Shown here: piece after piece, positions 1 through 14,000 of the stretch
How the letters are laid out: each line of letters starts with the position of its first letter
How positions within the stretch are numbered: the first letter of the stretch is position 1
Origin: Sclerotiophoma versabilis
Taxonomy: Eukaryota; Ascomycota; Dothideomycetes; Pleosporales; Didymellaceae
Reading direction: 5' to 3'
Length of the DNA: 64,000 bases
NCBI GenBank assembly: GCA_012274445.1
Contig: JAAROD010000033.1
Span: 1,922,001-1,986,000 of the forward strand
The notes under the pieces: generated by a model
The model's input: the letters and a program-made list of their open reading frames with translations, nothing else
Database searches by the model: none
Told to the model about the DNA's origin: nothing
Program-made: the position numbers and the translations under genes

Positions 1-909
1 GATAAAAGCTGTCTATTATATATATAGTAAATCTATATAGGTTATATAACTTATTAAAAGTAAGCTCCTGCTTACTATTAGAGTTGCTTATTACTATTAT
101 ACTAATATAATAAGCTTCTAGTTAGCTCTAGAGCAGCTTATAGCTAATTCTCTAGGCTGATTAATCTCTATATAACTAACTAAGCAGCTTAATTACGTAA
201 TAATAGGTATAGTATATAAGGTAGTAGGTAGTTAGTATTAAGTACTTCGTATAGGTAAGAGTATTTACTATACCTAGTATAATATTATACTAAGGTATAA
301 AGTAATATAAAGTAGCTAGTGTTATAAACTACTAACTATTTATAGCATAGTATATAGCTTAAACTTTAATAATAAACTATAATAATATATAAATATACTA
401 AGTTAAATATTTACTATTAAATTACTCTATTTATACTCTTATATAATATCTATATTTATAGCTAATATATACTTTACTAGCTAGTATATATAACTACTAT
501 ATTTTTACTAGTATAAATAGACAAAACACGTAACCTATAGTAGATTCTATAATAATAAAATATAATAACTTACTTATATATAAAGTTAGCTATACGCTTT
601 CTAACTATACTATTTTTAGCCTAATATAGTATAATTTAAATAAAAGTAGTTAGTTATTATATTTAATTATTATAGATCTATACTAACCTACTATAGCTAA
701 GTAGTTAGAGACTAAGCTAGCAGCTATCTATAAGAAATAGAATAATATTAACTATAAGGTTAATATAAGGAGGTATTAGGCTACTCTAAGTAAGCTTAGT
801 AACACTCTAGAGAACACTAGTACTTTAAAAGCTAGTACTAGCTATGCAGCTTAGTAAATCTATAGCCTTAGTAGTATATATAAGAAGATTCTCTGCTATA
901 AGTATATAG
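1..909. other. RIP-degraded AT-rich sequence, unassigned
   Basis: AT-rich sequence dominated by TA, CTAG and TAGT words, with CpA and TpG nearly absent and stops in all frames. I recognise no domain. The ATAGC at 910-914 and again at 9094-9098 is the target duplication of Element I, so this stretch and 9099-9596 were probably one continuous older repeat before that insertion. Confidence 0.6.
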
Positions 910-914
910 ATAGC

Positions 915-1120
915 TATTAGGCCCTAAGACTAGAGGCACTAAAGAAGAAGATTATAATATAGAATAGAATAATATAAGTAGCTATAGAATTAATTAGTAG
1001 ACTATAGACTATTTACTAGAGACTAGTAAATAGGTAGAGAGAGACTATATATATAGGGAGGTTACTCTACCTAAGGAACCTTCTAGTTCTTCTAGGCTAA
1101 GAAGCCTAAGAGGCCTAATA
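915..1120 (-). repeat. Element I LTR (3' LTR in element orientation)
   Basis: 206-bp long terminal repeat matching 8888-9093 closely over its length, with scattered differences. It is bounded on the left by the target duplication ATAGC (910-914) and on the right by a polypyrimidine tract that reads as a polypurine tract on the minus strand. Confidence 0.85.
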
Positions 1121-3882
1121 TTATTCTTCTTCTATAGTTAAACATCCTAGGTAATAGTAGATAGCCCTCTACTAACTAGTACAGAAGCCCTATAGCCTAT
1201 AATAGGATAATATATAGTATTATAGCCTTATCTTACCTACCTTATATTAGCTAGTATAGAGCCTAAATATTCTCTTTTACTATTAAGGTTATACTTACCT
1301 TTACCTTTACTTTTACTATAGTAGTCTTTGCATAGTAGTAGTACAGGCTAGAAGTAAGGTAGTATATAAAGAGTTTCTCTCTACTGTTTTAGCCTACTAC
1401 TTCTATACTATACTTCTTCTTCTAGTAAGTTTTTTAAGATTTTAAGTTTTCTTTCTAATTTCTAATAGGCTTACATTTAGGCTATTATATACTACTATAG
1501 CGTATATTAGGCTATATAGGTATATTAGGGTCTAGGAAGCCTCTTTTAGATTATTTTAGCGCTAACTAGGCTATAGTAAGCTATTTTACTCTATAATAGA
1601 CTATTATAGGTAGTCTTATTTCTATTTATACTACTCTTATTTATTATAGACTCTACTAACACCTCTAACTATATATATAATAACTATAGGTACTTCTACT
1701 ATATATATATTTATTATATTACTTTTTTTAGTAGTAGGTAGTATAGAATAGCTAGTAAGGTAGTCTGCTGTTTTCTAGATATTACTAAGAAGAATAAGAA
1801 CCTAGTTAAGGCCTAGCTTTTTATAGTAAGCTCTAGAGATAATATTTAGGTAATAAGATACTAGTAATACTTCTTTACTAACTCTAACTACTTTATAGTA
1901 AGTTAGGTTACTTTAGGCTATAGTAGACTATATTAGCGCCTTCTAACGCATTCTAGCTCCCTACTAACTATTATAAGCACCTTAATACTATCTAGGACTA
2001 TCTTAATAATCTTATATTTAATACTACTACTAATAATAAGAAAGAGCTTAGTGCTGCCTAACTTACTAAGGTTTATTATTCTCTAGCTAAGAAGTTAGTA
2101 AGGTAGGTTATTCTACTCTAGTCTAGCTCTTTTTAGGTTATTATAGTATAATATAAATTACTTTAATAGTAATTTTAAGCCTTTTACTAAGAAGCTATAC
2201 CTCTACTCTAGCACTATTCTTTAATCTAATAAGCCTATTACTAATGTTTAGCCTAACAGCTAGAGGCGTAATAAGGCTAGCTAGTAGGCTAAGGTTAAGT
2301 CTTAGAAGTGTAAGCTAGAGGCTAAGGTTACTACTAAGGTTACTTCTTCTATAAAGAAGGTTAGTTTATCCTCTTTTTAGCTATTATAGGCTATTATAGC
2401 ACACTCTAACATATTATAGGCTAAAGGCGTAGTTATTAATATAGAGAAGTATAATCTAGAGGCTAGAGCTATAAATTTAGTAATAGAAATAGATTAGCTA
2501 ACTACTAAAAGAGATACTACTTTTAAGAGTTATAAGGGTAGGCTTATAAAGTAAATTAATACTAAGAGAAAGAAGTATTAGATTATTTTAGCTAAGATTA
2601 CTAAATTATAGTTAAGTAGTAGATAGTTTAGGTAATTTTATATAGTTCTTAGGTATAGTAAGGTGTTTTAGGCTATAGTAGTATATATAGAGTGTTTTAA
2701 AATACCTGCTACCTCTATAGCCTCTAAATAGTTATATTTTCTCTTTCTTAGCTATAATATTCTATTTAGTAATATTCTAGACTACTATAGGCTATAATAG
2801 TGTATACTAATACTAATATCTAAGTACTATTAAATACCTAAAACCTAGTAGAAAAAAATAGTAAAGGTATCTCTAGACTTTAGTTATTAGACTTAGTAAT
2901 TTTAGACTTTCTAGCTATATAGCCTAACTATCCCCCTTCTTTTTTTAGAGGCTAGCCTAGCCTTCTTTTAGCTCTAAATAGGCCTTACTATCTTTTTAGA
3001 AGAATTTTTTCTTTTTTCTAGAACTATTTAAGAGTATTAAAAGAAATATTTACTTTAGGCTTCTATAAGTTCTTCTCTTCTAGGTATCTATCCTATTTAA
3101 CATAATATAGCTATTATCTAGTCTTATTCTTTAGTCTTTTAAGAATTTTTTCTATATTCTATATATTATTACTAAAAGTATAATGTATATCTATAATTAG
3201 AGTATTTAGGTATAGTATTAATTCTTTTAGATTAAAGAGCTCTAGAAGTAATATATAAAAGACTAGGTAGACGCTCTTTAGGCTAGAAAGGTTAACTTTA
3301 AATATTATTAGGCCTATTTAGGCTACTATACGCCCTAGGCCTATATATCTCTAGTCTAATTTTTACTTTAGCCTAGTTAACTTAAGGTATTAGTTTAAGA
3401 CTATATCTTAGTCTTCTACTCTAAAGAGAATTAGTAGCCTACTCTTATTTTAGTATACTTCTTAATATATATTAGCTATAATTATTTTATTCTTATACTT
3501 CTTTTATAATACTAGTTCTTTTATAGCTATATACCTCTCTAGAGAGAATTCTTTCTAACTAAGAAGTATACTAGGCTAGTTTATACCTCTAGAGGTTAGA
3601 CTATAGTTAGCTTAGAATAGAGTACTCTTAATAGTTAAATAGAAGCTGTTATTATATATAAACTCTATAATAGAGATCTATAGTACCTAATTATCTTATT
3701 CTAGAAAGTAGTAGTACCTTAGATACTATTTAAGTGTCTAATTCTACCTCTTAGTTTACCTGTCTGTTTTAGAATAGTAGGCAGAGGTAAGTACTCTTCT
3801 AGAATTAAAGTAGTATTAGAAGGTATTCTAGTATTTATTATTTATTAAGAGACCTTAATCTAAGATAATACGCTTTAGTACC

Positions 3883-4380
3883 TATTATAATCCTGTGCAG
3901 ACAAAGTAGTATAGTAATTAAGTAGCTAACTAGAGCTCTTACCTATAAGCTAAGGCAGAGCTAGAAAGAATCTCTCTTAGTATAGTTACGTAACATGCTT
4001 ATTAAGAAGTATAATATATATAACCTACTTATTAGTAAGTATTATATATTATTAATTATTAATAAGAAACGCTATATATCTTATTAAACTAACTCTAGTT
4101 ACTTATTAATAAATATTATCTCCTAGTAAGTATATAGTTAGTAGAAACACGACCCTTATAGTATATATTTAACTTAGTTAATTAAGTTTGTCTTTACAAT
4201 CTTAAACCTAACTCTTAAGCTAGATAGTTTACTCTATACTACTTATTATTACCTTCTATTATTATAGTATTTTACTAGGTAATAACTTTAACTCTTATAG
4301 ACTTTTCTATACTTATACTTATCTCTAAGAACTAATATAAATAGTACTAATAAGCCTTACTTAAAAGTATAACTTTAACA
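3883..4380 (+). mobile_element. Solo LTR of the Element II family inside Element I
   Basis: 498-bp copy of the LTR found at 9602-10099, 22813-23309 and 33878-34376, starting TATTATAATCC and ending TTTAACA. It is flanked by GTACC (3878-3882) and GTACT (4381-4385), a target duplication with one C/T change. There is no internal retrotransposon sequence of its own, so it is a solo LTR left by recombination between the LTRs of a full insertion. It interrupts the Element I integrase core between the first catalytic-Asp region and the segment matching SDRG, and therefore is younger than Element I. Confidence 0.85.
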
Positions 4381-4967
4381 GTACTCTATATAGTTAGATT
4401 ATTTCTCTTATCTAAGCCTAAGTAAGGTTAATACTATTTTAGTTATTTTATACTAGAATATAGTAGGCTATCTTTATTAATTAGTATACTACTACTAGTA
4501 TTATATTATATACTATACTACTTAGTTTACTTAGAGAAAGTTCTAAAATAAAGTCTATTATAGCTTTCTTCTATAGCCTATTAGGTAGTAGTAGTAGTTA
4601 AAGTAACTTATATAGCTTATATTAGGCAGAGGTTAATCTTCTATAGGGTATATACTTCTAGTAGTACTACTTAATATTACCTTTTATACCTTTCTACTTA
4701 TATTAGTACTAGAGCTTCTTAAGAATTCTTCTTATACTAAAGTAGCCTACTATAGGCTAGTAAATAGGTAGAGGTTAGGTAGAGGTTAGGTAAGCTTAGT
4801 TAGTATATCTTAATTTTAGAATTATTACACAGCTATAAAGGCCTACTTAGAATAACTAGAATCTAGCTAGTTAAAAACAGGGTAAAGGTATATATATATA
4901 TGCACTCTAAATTCAGCATTATAGACAGTTATTATAGTACTTTATTACAGTACTACCTACCTAGGTA

Positions 4968-5160
4968 CTCTAAACCCAACCCCTACCTACGCTAGTACTA
5001 CTCTAACCTAACCTCTACCTACGCTAGTGCTACCTCTACCTAACCCCTACCTATACTAGTGCTACTCTAACCTAACCTCTACCTACGCTAGAGGTACTCT
5101 AACTTAACCTATACCTGTAGCCTGTGCAACTCTAACCTAACCCCTACTTAATATTAGGTA
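4968..5160 (+). repeat. 32-bp tandem repeat, about six copies
   Basis: Six consecutive 32-bp units beginning CTCTAACCTAACC and containing CTACCTACGCTAG, with a partial seventh unit after 5160. The array is C-rich on the plus strand and stands out from the surrounding AT-rich sequence. Its cytosines sit almost wholly in CC, CT and CG contexts, which would spare them from CpA-directed RIP. It lies between the RNase H and integrase remnants of Element I. Confidence 0.85.
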
Positions 5161-8100
5161 CTCTAAACCTATTTACTAGCCTAGCCTACTAGTAGGCTAT
5201 TATAGTACTCTTAGAGTACTACTACCTTCTTCTTAGGCGTTAAGAGGTGTTTTATCTCTAACTAGGCTAAACTATCTCTCTATAGGTTACTTTAACTCTT
5301 TTTAGAGTTAAAGAGTAATAACTGTACCTCTATATATACTTTCTTACTATTTTCTTCTTAAATTACCTATTATCTCTTAGAGAGTTATAAGTTAGCCTTC
5401 TAGAATTCCTAGAGGGCCTTACTTATTTTAGTTAGTAGCTTCTTAATACTAGCTAACCTTATAAGTATAGCTACTATCTAGATACTTAGGTCTTTTTTAT
5501 CTAATAGAAGGTCTTTAAAAAGTTATATAAAAGCCTTATTATACTTCTATAAGAGCTTATATACCTTAGCTATATAGTCTAGCTACTAGAATAGCCTATT
5601 TACTAGGTTTATATTTTCTAGTCTATAGGTTAGAATAAAGTTATATTAGCTTAATACTAAATATAACCTTACCTATAAGTAGTTTAATACCTTAGTCTCT
5701 ATAAACTACTTTAGGTTTATATAGTCTATTAGAATCTTAAATTAGATTTTTTAGAAGTAATAGCGCTAATACTTTAAGCTTTTTACTATTACTAGTAGTT
5801 CCTAGTTATATACCTTATAATTATACTCTACTTAGATAAGCTTATATAAGTAGAAGTTAACTAGCCTCTATTAGGCCTTCTTATCTAGTTCTAGGCTATA
5901 CTAGCTTAGTATACCTATAATTACTCTACTAAAGGTGTCTACCTTAACTCTTATTAGCTTACCTCTTTTAAAATAGGTAAGTATTAGTACTTCTAGAAAG
6001 GCGTTCTTTAGAATTCTAAAGGCTTTCTTTACCTTTTCTAGCAGCTCTATACATTAGCTCTCTTTCTTTGTTATAGCTAGGCTACCTCTAGCCTACTTTA
6101 GCTCTTTCTTTATTAAAGTTATTAAGAAAAGAATAATTTAGCTAAAACTATAGATAACCTGTCTAGAATAGTTTATATAGCTAATAAATATATAGATATT
6201 ATATATAGTTATAGGTAGTAGCTAATCTTAGATTGTTTTAACCTATTTTAGGTTAATACTAACTCTATTAGGTAATACTACGTACTCTAGTTATTTAGTA
6301 TATTATATATACTATTTATACTTTAAAAGCTTTATATATAGCTTTACCTAGTATAGTCTTTCTAGAACTTCTCTAATATAAAGAATATATTTCTTTTTAG
6401 TATTAGAGAAGATTAGAATATTATCTAGAAATATAATATAGGTAATATTAACTAACTCTACTAGAGCTTTATTTATATAAGCCTAGAATTAAGTAGGTAT
6501 ATTAGTAAGCCTAAACAGTATTACTATATAAATAAAATAGCTGTACCTAGTCCTAAATATAGTGTTCTACTTATTTCTCTTCTTAATTCTAATTCTATAG
6601 TAGGTATCTCTATTATCTTGCTTAGTATAGACCTTTACTTAGAATAGACGCTCTAGAGATTTAGTTATTAGAAGTTAAGAGTAGTAGTTCTTTACTATAA
6701 CCTTATTAAGGCCTTAGTAGTTTATATATAGCCTAAGGCTGCTATTCTTCTTCTTTATAAAGAGTATAGAGGTGCCTACTAGAGACTTTAAGTAGTAAAT
6801 CTATCTTCTAGCTATATAATTAGTCAGGTATTTCTATAAGACTACTAATTCTACCTTAAACAACCTATATAAGAGTTAGAAGAGTAGTATACTATTCTCT
6901 ACTAGAGTAATTACTAGATTGTTTAAGCTATGCTTAGGCAGCTTTCTAGAGTTATCTTCTAATACTATATTAGTATAGTTAGAGTACTATAAGAGAAGGT
7001 TAGCTATTTTACCTCTCTCTAGCCTACTCTAGCCTATAAAGTTAATAAGGTATATATATATATCTACTCTAGAATCTTATATAGTATATCTAAACTCTTT
7101 AGTATCTTCTATAGCTATTTTCTAGAACTTAGCTATATCTTTAGCTTTAGTTTCTCTAAATAATATACACTAACTAGTATAGTTAATCCTAGGCTAATAT
7201 ATATTAATTTAGAATAGACTAAGGTATATCTTATACTTCTTAAGGTTAGTAATAATAAATAGTAAATTATAAGTTTCTTTTTTACCTTATAAATCTATAA
7301 AAGTTATTCTTATAGTTATAGTACTATAAACTAGTATACTACTACTGTTTACCCCTTTTACTAATAGCTAAGGTATTAGGTTAACTTAGAGATCTTACTT
7401 CTTTACTACTATTATAGATAGTAGGTTTAAATAAGAATCTCTGTTTATTAGTACCTCTATTAGGCCTAATAACTCTATAATAGCCTATACTATAAGTAGG
7501 TATATAGGTTGTAGGTATAATATAGTATAGAGGGTTCTAAGATTCTTACTCTCTTTAAGGTAGGAGATATAGGTAAGAAGGTATAGATTTACTTCTTCTA
7601 ACCTCTACCTTTTTCTAAGTCTAACTCTTCTTTAGGTTTCTTAGACTTATTAGAGTTTAGGTAGTTAGGTTAGATATATCTAGCTTTTCTGCACCTATTA
7701 TAGGTTACTAAAGAGAAGCTTAGCTTATTATAAGACTACCTAGGCTGTTTTTAGCTATTATAGGTTAGAGTTCTCTTACTTACGCGTTTTAGGGCCTCTT
7801 TTAGTCCCTCTTTACCCTTTAAGCTCTTCTAATATTTCTCTTAATCTCTTATAAGCCTTTCTTCCTATAGGTTCTTAGAGTAGCTTCTCTAGTAGTAAAT
7901 AATATTTTTAATCTCTTCTACCTATATAAGTATTCTATAATATTTCTTAGAGTATATAAAGAGTTACTTCTAAACATCTACAGGTAATATATAGATATAC
8001 TCTATTACTTAGAGATTAGGTCTATATATATTACCTAACTCTTTCTAGTAAGGCCTTATATAGTTTAATAAATCTATTAGGTTTTAATAAGAGAGTATAT

Positions 8101-8887
8101 AGGCCTAAGTTAGAGCCTTATATACTTATTACCTTCTTTCTAAGACAGTATCTAAAGAGCTTAGTATTATAGCTTTTATAGCCTTCTAGGTTAGTTTCTA
8201 TAATAGAGATATATAGAGTTAGTTAGTATAATAAGTATTCTAGAAGCTCTTTATAGTTTCTAAGAGGTACTATATACTAAAATCTACCGTCTATAACTTC
8301 TATAGGTAGTTAGTAGGTAGCCTATTAAAGAAATATCTATAATTATATTTCTAGAAGTTATATTCTACCTAGTTATATTTTATAAACTAATATAGTAGTT
8401 TAGGGCGTAGTAGGCCTACTATTAAGGCTGCTAGGGCTATTATAGTTTCTTAGGAGATACTATAGGTAGATTATAGTATATTATAGTCTCTAGTAAGGTA
8501 TCTAGCCTAGGCTTCTTAAAGCGCAGCTACTTTCTACTACTTAGTAGCTCTTTTATACTAGGCTTCTAACTCTTATAGTTCTTAGTCTATATTATTCTCT
8601 ACTAGAGCACTCTAGGTCTTTATAGGCTATTATAACTTATTTAACTAGGTCTTAGCTTATAAAAGTAGATTTTAAGTTCTATTTACTATATTACTAGAGT
8701 TTAAATATTAAGTATTGCCTAGAGTAGTAGCTAGAGCCTCTATTATTCTTAAGATAGAGGATTTCTCTGTAGACACAGAGAGTAAAGCTCTCTATAGTAC
8801 TAGAGTTAACTCTTCTACTAAGAGACTAGATCTAATACTTATTATATAGTTCTATATCTTACTTCTATAAGGTAAGAGTAAATAGAA

Positions 8888-9093
8888 TATTAGGCTCTAA
8901 GGCTAGAGGCACTAAAGGAGAAGATTATAATATAGAATAGAATAATATAAGTATTAATAGATTTAATTAGTAGACTATAGACTATTTACTAGAGACTAGT
9001 AAATAGGTAGAGAGAGACTATATATATAGAGAGGTTACTCTACCTAGAGAACCTTCTAGTCCTTCTAGGCTAAGAAGCCTAAGAGGCCTAATA
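8888..9093 (-). repeat. Element I LTR (5' LTR in element orientation)
   Basis: 206-bp partner of the repeat at 915-1120, followed by the target duplication ATAGC at 9094-9098. The two LTRs differ at scattered sites, mostly transitions. Confidence 0.85.
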
Positions 9094-9098
9094 ATAGC

Positions 9099-9596
9099 CT
9101 CTAAAAGCTTAATATAAATAGCTCTAAGAGTAAAGTAGAGAAAGAAGAGTAAGAAAAGTTCTATAATAATCTATTACCTAATAAGCTAGCTCTAGTTACT
9201 AATATAAAGTAGTAGTAAGTTATTACAGCCTTTTATTATATATATCTACTAAATATACTAGGTAAGTCTACCTTTAAGCTGTTCCTCTATCTTAAATATA
9301 AGAGGGTGTGTTATATAGCAGAGAAGGCCTACTTAGTAGCCTAAATTTAGAGTGTGAATGTATGTATATTTTTACTCTGTTTTAGCTGTAATAAGATCTA
9401 ACTAGTAATAATAACTAGTAGCTTAGTACTTATCTAGAGCTAATTACCTTATAGTTATAATTAAAAGTAACTTTATATAAAACCTAATCTTTTACTAGTA
9501 TAATAAAAACAATTTAGCTAACCTAAAATATCTACTTTATCCTTCTTTCCTCTCTTTACCTATATAAGATATATTTATAGGTATATAGAGTCTTAA
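9099..9596. other. RIP-degraded spacer between Elements I and II
   Basis: AT-rich unassigned sequence between the right target duplication of Element I and the left target duplication of Element II (ATATC, 9597-9601). A few TG-containing words survive at about 9306-9365 (for example GGGTGTGTT), so RIP is slightly less complete here. No coding domain is recognised. Confidence 0.5.
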
Positions 9597-9601
9597 ATAT
9601 C

Positions 9602-10099
9602 TATTATAATTCTATATAGACAAAGTAGTATAGTAATTAAGTAGCTAACTAGAGCTCTTACCTAAGAGCTAGAGCAGAGCTAGAAAGAATCTTTCTTTAT
9701 ATAGTTATATAATATACTTATTAGTAAGTATAACACACGTAACCTACTTATTAGTAAGTATTATATATTATTACTTATTAATAAGTAATGCTATATATCT
9801 TATTAAACTAACTCTAGTTACTTATTAATAAGTATTATCTCCTAGTAAGTATATAGTTAGTAGGAACACAACCCTTATAGTGTGTGTTTAACTTAGTTAA
9901 TTAAGTTTATCTTTAGAATCTTAACTCTTACTCTTAAGCTAGATAGTCTACTCTATACTACTTATTATTACTTTCTATTATTATAGTGTTTTACTAGATA
10001 ATAACTCTAACTCTTATAGACTTTCTTATACTAGCGCTTATCTGTAAGAACTAATATAAATAGTGCTAATAAGCCTTGCTTAAAAGTATAACTTTAATA
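9602..10099 (+). repeat. Element II 5' LTR
   Basis: 498-bp LTR beginning TATTATAATTC and ending TTTAATA, which corresponds after RIP to the TGTTACGATCC...TTCAACA ends of the less mutated copy at 33878-34376. Preceded by ATATC (9597-9601). Confidence 0.88.
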
Positions 10100-11029
10100 C
10101 TTTAAATACCCCTAAAGATTAGTACTACTTTAGAATCCTATACTACCCCTAGTAACTCTAACACGTTGTACAACTATATTAATAATAACCTTAATATAGA
10201 TAAAGAATTAAATAGAGGTATAATAACCTCTATATCTATAGGTATATACCTAGAAGCTAAACCTAAGACCTTTAATAGTACTTATAAGAAACTAGAAGAC
10301 TAGCTTATTAAATTTAACTTTTTCTTTCTATTCTAGAGAGAGTATATCTCTAAGAAGAAATATATAATACTTTTTTCTATATTTATAAAGAATTACGCGT
10401 TTATATAGATTAAACTTTTTATCTAACATTACTATAGAGAAGAAACGTATACTAATATTAACGCATAAATTAAAGACTTTAACCTGTTTAAGAAATAAAT
10501 ATACTAAGTATTTAGAGTATATAATAAGCTAACTATTATATATTATAATATCTAACCTATTAAGTAAACTACGTTAGCTACTAACTATACTACTAAGTTT
10601 TAGTAGCTAGCTACATATACTAGCTAGAATAATACTATATTAATAATAATATTCTAATAAAGATTAAAGCTATAACTTAAGAAGAAACTAATACAGACTA
10701 CTATATCTACTAATAACTTTAACTCTCTAGTTAATATAGTAATTAATATTAATATTAAGCTTTATAAACTATAATAGGAATTAAAAGAGAACCTATACGC
10801 GCAAGCAGTAGCTTTTACTACTTACTTACCTTTACACAACCTATAGTATAACAACCTTAGCTAAGGAAACTATAGAGGTAATTACTATTAGCTAAGCACT
10901 AGACACTGCGTATATAATAGTACTAGTAGTAGTTACTATAAACTAGAGGCTATAGACCTATCTAATATTAATAAAGAACTAGAACTAAGATAGAACTAGA
11001 AAGGTAAGAGTAGTAATAGAAAGGACAAG

Positions 11030-14000
11030 TCTAGAGTAACCTATTATAGATATAGTAAGTAAGGCTACTATACTAAGAACTATTAATCTAAGAATAAGGT
11101 AGTTTAATAGCTTAATATACTTACCTACAAGAATATTAATACTAGTAATAAATAGAAAGTTCTTACTAATAATATAGAACGTCTTATAGAAGACTCTAAG
11201 ACTAGATCTAATAATAATTATATTAAACTATCTAATAAAGATATATAGAATGCCTAAAGTTAAGCACCTAGACTATACTAAGAGTTAGATAAATAGTAAA
11301 AGTATCTATAGAACCTAATAAGATAACTATTAATATAGATAGAATAAGTATATTAATAAGGACTAAGAGTATATAGGTATAAGCAGCCTACTATATCTTA
11401 ATAACTATATACTACTGCTAGATAAGAAGTAGACAGAGGTATTATCTATATCTCTAACACTAAAGAAAGTTAGTATAATATAGATATGCGTAGTTTTAAT
11501 AAGTATATAGAAGTAGAATTAGTATAATAGAAATTCTAAGATAATAATACTACCTTTTAAGAGAACTATAATTAGATTACTAAAAGTATTAATAAGAAGC
11601 TATAATAAATAGCCCTTTAAACTTATACAGGAAAATGATAGGTTAACAACCTAAGTAAATTCTAATAGAATTAGTAGAAACATAATTTTAATAAACTTAG
11701 TACTAGTAACTACGCTATATAATAGAAGCTTAAGTAATAAGTAAAAAATAACTAAAGTAGAAACAAGCATACCTTTAATAGAAAGCTAGTATTACTTCTA
11801 AACCTATAACTAAAGTATACCTTAGACTACTAGAATTTAAACTATAAAAAACTATTATAGATAGTATATATATACAATGCCTATTATATATATAAATTAG
11901 AGAAACTAGAAAAGAGATAGTTTCTAACTTCTAGTACTATATATAGGAAACAACAGTATAATTATAAAAATAATATATATAAAATACACTTCTAGAATAA
12001 ATATTCTAAGCTATATTTCCTAGGTAAAGATAACTACTAAGTAATTATATATATATAATTAGTTATTAACAGCTTCTACTAGAATCTATATTAGTAGTAT
12101 TACCTTAACCTAAACTGTAAGCTATATAAGAGTAGTAAGATTATCTATAGATTTAGTAATAAGAAGACTTTTTTAAGTAAGCACTAAAAGAGTGCTCTAC
12201 TAAGTAATCCCTTAACGCTATTAGAAATAGCTTACTTATTAGACTACCTATTAAGTTAAATAGAGTAGTATTATTAGCACTCTTAGACTTAAGAGTATAG
12301 GTAAACTATATATTCTAGATAGTAATATATTAAGTAGGTCTTATACTACGCACAAAGGAACACACCTACTTACTTTAAGTAGCTAATAGAGAGTTAATAC
12401 TAGAAGAGCTGTATATTATATATAAGGTAGTAGCAGCTCTTCTAGAGTTATAGGAGTACTATAAGAAATTAACTCTATACGTCTTTATAAATGCTATGTA
12501 TAATATTATACTAGAACTTCTCTAGTTATAAAAGTATAATCTAGAAATAAACTAGATATAGGAAAGACTTTTATTAAGATAATATAAATATAGTACTAAT
12601 ACATTAAAGCCTACACAGCGCATATTATAGCTAGTAGATAAAAAGAAGATTAATAATATTTCTTTAATATATAAGACGTGCTAAGATAGAGTAGTTAACT
12701 ATATAGATAAAGAAAGCCCCTTTATAATAGTTAAGAAAAATAAGAGTATACCTCTTTGTATACTAGATATATATAGATAGTATACCTAGATATTTAAAAA
12801 AGAGTTATCTATAAAAGCGCTACCTAAGTATTAGCTCTAGAATTATAAGATTAAACTTAAGAAAGGAAAAGAACTACTCTTTAGGCCTATATATTAGCTA
12901 TCTAAAAAAGAGCTTAAGATACTACGTAAGTATATTAAGGAGAACCTTATAAAAAAGTTTATTAGAAAGTCTAAACCCTAGCAGGATTCTCTATTCTATT
13001 TATACTAAAGAAGAATAGTAAGCTTAAACTTTGCATTACCTATTAAAAACTAAATAATATTACTATTAAGAATTATTACCTGCTACTAAATATATCTAAG
13101 TTACAGGACTAGTTATTAGAAGTAAAGTTCTTTACTATACTTAACTTATGCAGAGTGTACAACCTTATATATATAAAGAAAGGTAAAGAATAGAAGATAG
13201 TGTTTAGAACCTATTATAGTTACTATAAGTATATAGTTATACTATTTAGGCTAACTAATATACTAGTAGTATATTAGGCATTAATTAATAATATACTATA
13301 AGCATACCTAGACATTATAGTAGTAGTATACCTTAATAATATTCTAGTATATAGTAAGATACTAGAAGAATATAAGGTCTATATATAATAAGTATTAGAA
13401 TACTTAGTAATAGCAGACCTTAGCCTAAAGCTAGAGAAGTATAAATAGCATAAGAAAGAAGTAGAGTTCGTTAGCTATATTATAGGAAGAAATAGAGTTA
13501 AGATAAGTAAAAAGAAAATCTAGGTTATAAAGAATTAGCTAACACCTACTATAGTTAGAAGGATTTAAGAATTTCTTAGGTTTATTAACTTTAACTAATA
13601 CTTTATTAAGAACTACTCTATAAAGGCCTTACTACTTATAAGACTTATATAGAAGAATATACTCTTTAAGTAGAAATAAGTATAAAAAGATACTTTCTAA
13701 TTACTTAAGTAAGTATATATAGAGCCTTCTATACTAATTATATTTAGAAGTAGTAAACCTATATACCTTAAAATAGATACCTTAGATTTAGTATTAGAAG
13801 TATATATTACTTAAGAACAAGACAGTTAATAGTACCTAATTACCTACTACTTAAAGAAGTTTATAGTACTAGAAGAATGTTATAATATATATAATAAAGA
13901 GCTTATAGCTATTATTAATATATTATAATATTAGAGAGTATATATAGAAAGCTGCTTAAAACTTACTATCTATATAGATTATAAGAACTTAGTATATTTT

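Larger units (their letters stand above)
3050..6720 (-). pseudogene. Element I pol relic (RT, RNase H, integrase, chromodomain)
   Basis: Minus-strand translation, ignoring stops, gives an eroded Ty3/gypsy reverse transcriptase at about 6130-6720, including FRTRYSYF, LFRLTNIPT and an FLDNILIFSN block that stands for the YLDDILIFS catalytic box. RNase H remnants follow at about 5300-5900. The integrase is split. Its first part lies at about 4400-4600 and the rest, including a remnant of the PQTDGQTE segment, at 3190-3882, with the solo LTR 3883-4380 between. A GLGRIVA...LVFYILLLEL block matches the usual LGPF...VFHVSLLEP linker, and a chromodomain remnant at about 3060-3190 reads IEKILKR...YYVK. 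Most lesions are TAG or TAA where Gln, Trp or Arg codons are expected, as RIP predicts. Confidence 0.75.
915..9093 (-). mobile_element. Element I: RIP-inactivated Ty3/gypsy chromovirus relic
   Basis: Two 206-bp direct repeats (915-1120 and 8888-9093) begin TATTAGGC and end GCCTAATA, as expected for a TGTTAGGC...GCCTAACA LTR after RIP. They are flanked by identical 5-bp target duplications, ATAGC (910-914 and 9094-9098). A pyrimidine-rich run just right of the left LTR (1121-1135) is the minus-strand polypurine tract, which agrees with minus-strand pol. Read on the minus strand, the interior keeps recognisable reverse transcriptase, RNase H, integrase and chromodomain blocks, all full of stops. 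A solo LTR of another family (3883-4380) and a 32-bp tandem repeat (4968-5160) lie inside. The segment 1121-2900, beyond the chromodomain, is unassigned. The element cannot encode its own proteins. Confidence 0.85.

Noticed and set aside
1121..2900. Possible separate plus-strand gene beyond the Element I chromodomain
   Set aside because: Some plus-strand stretches look gag-like when stops are ignored, but no motif is firm enough to call.
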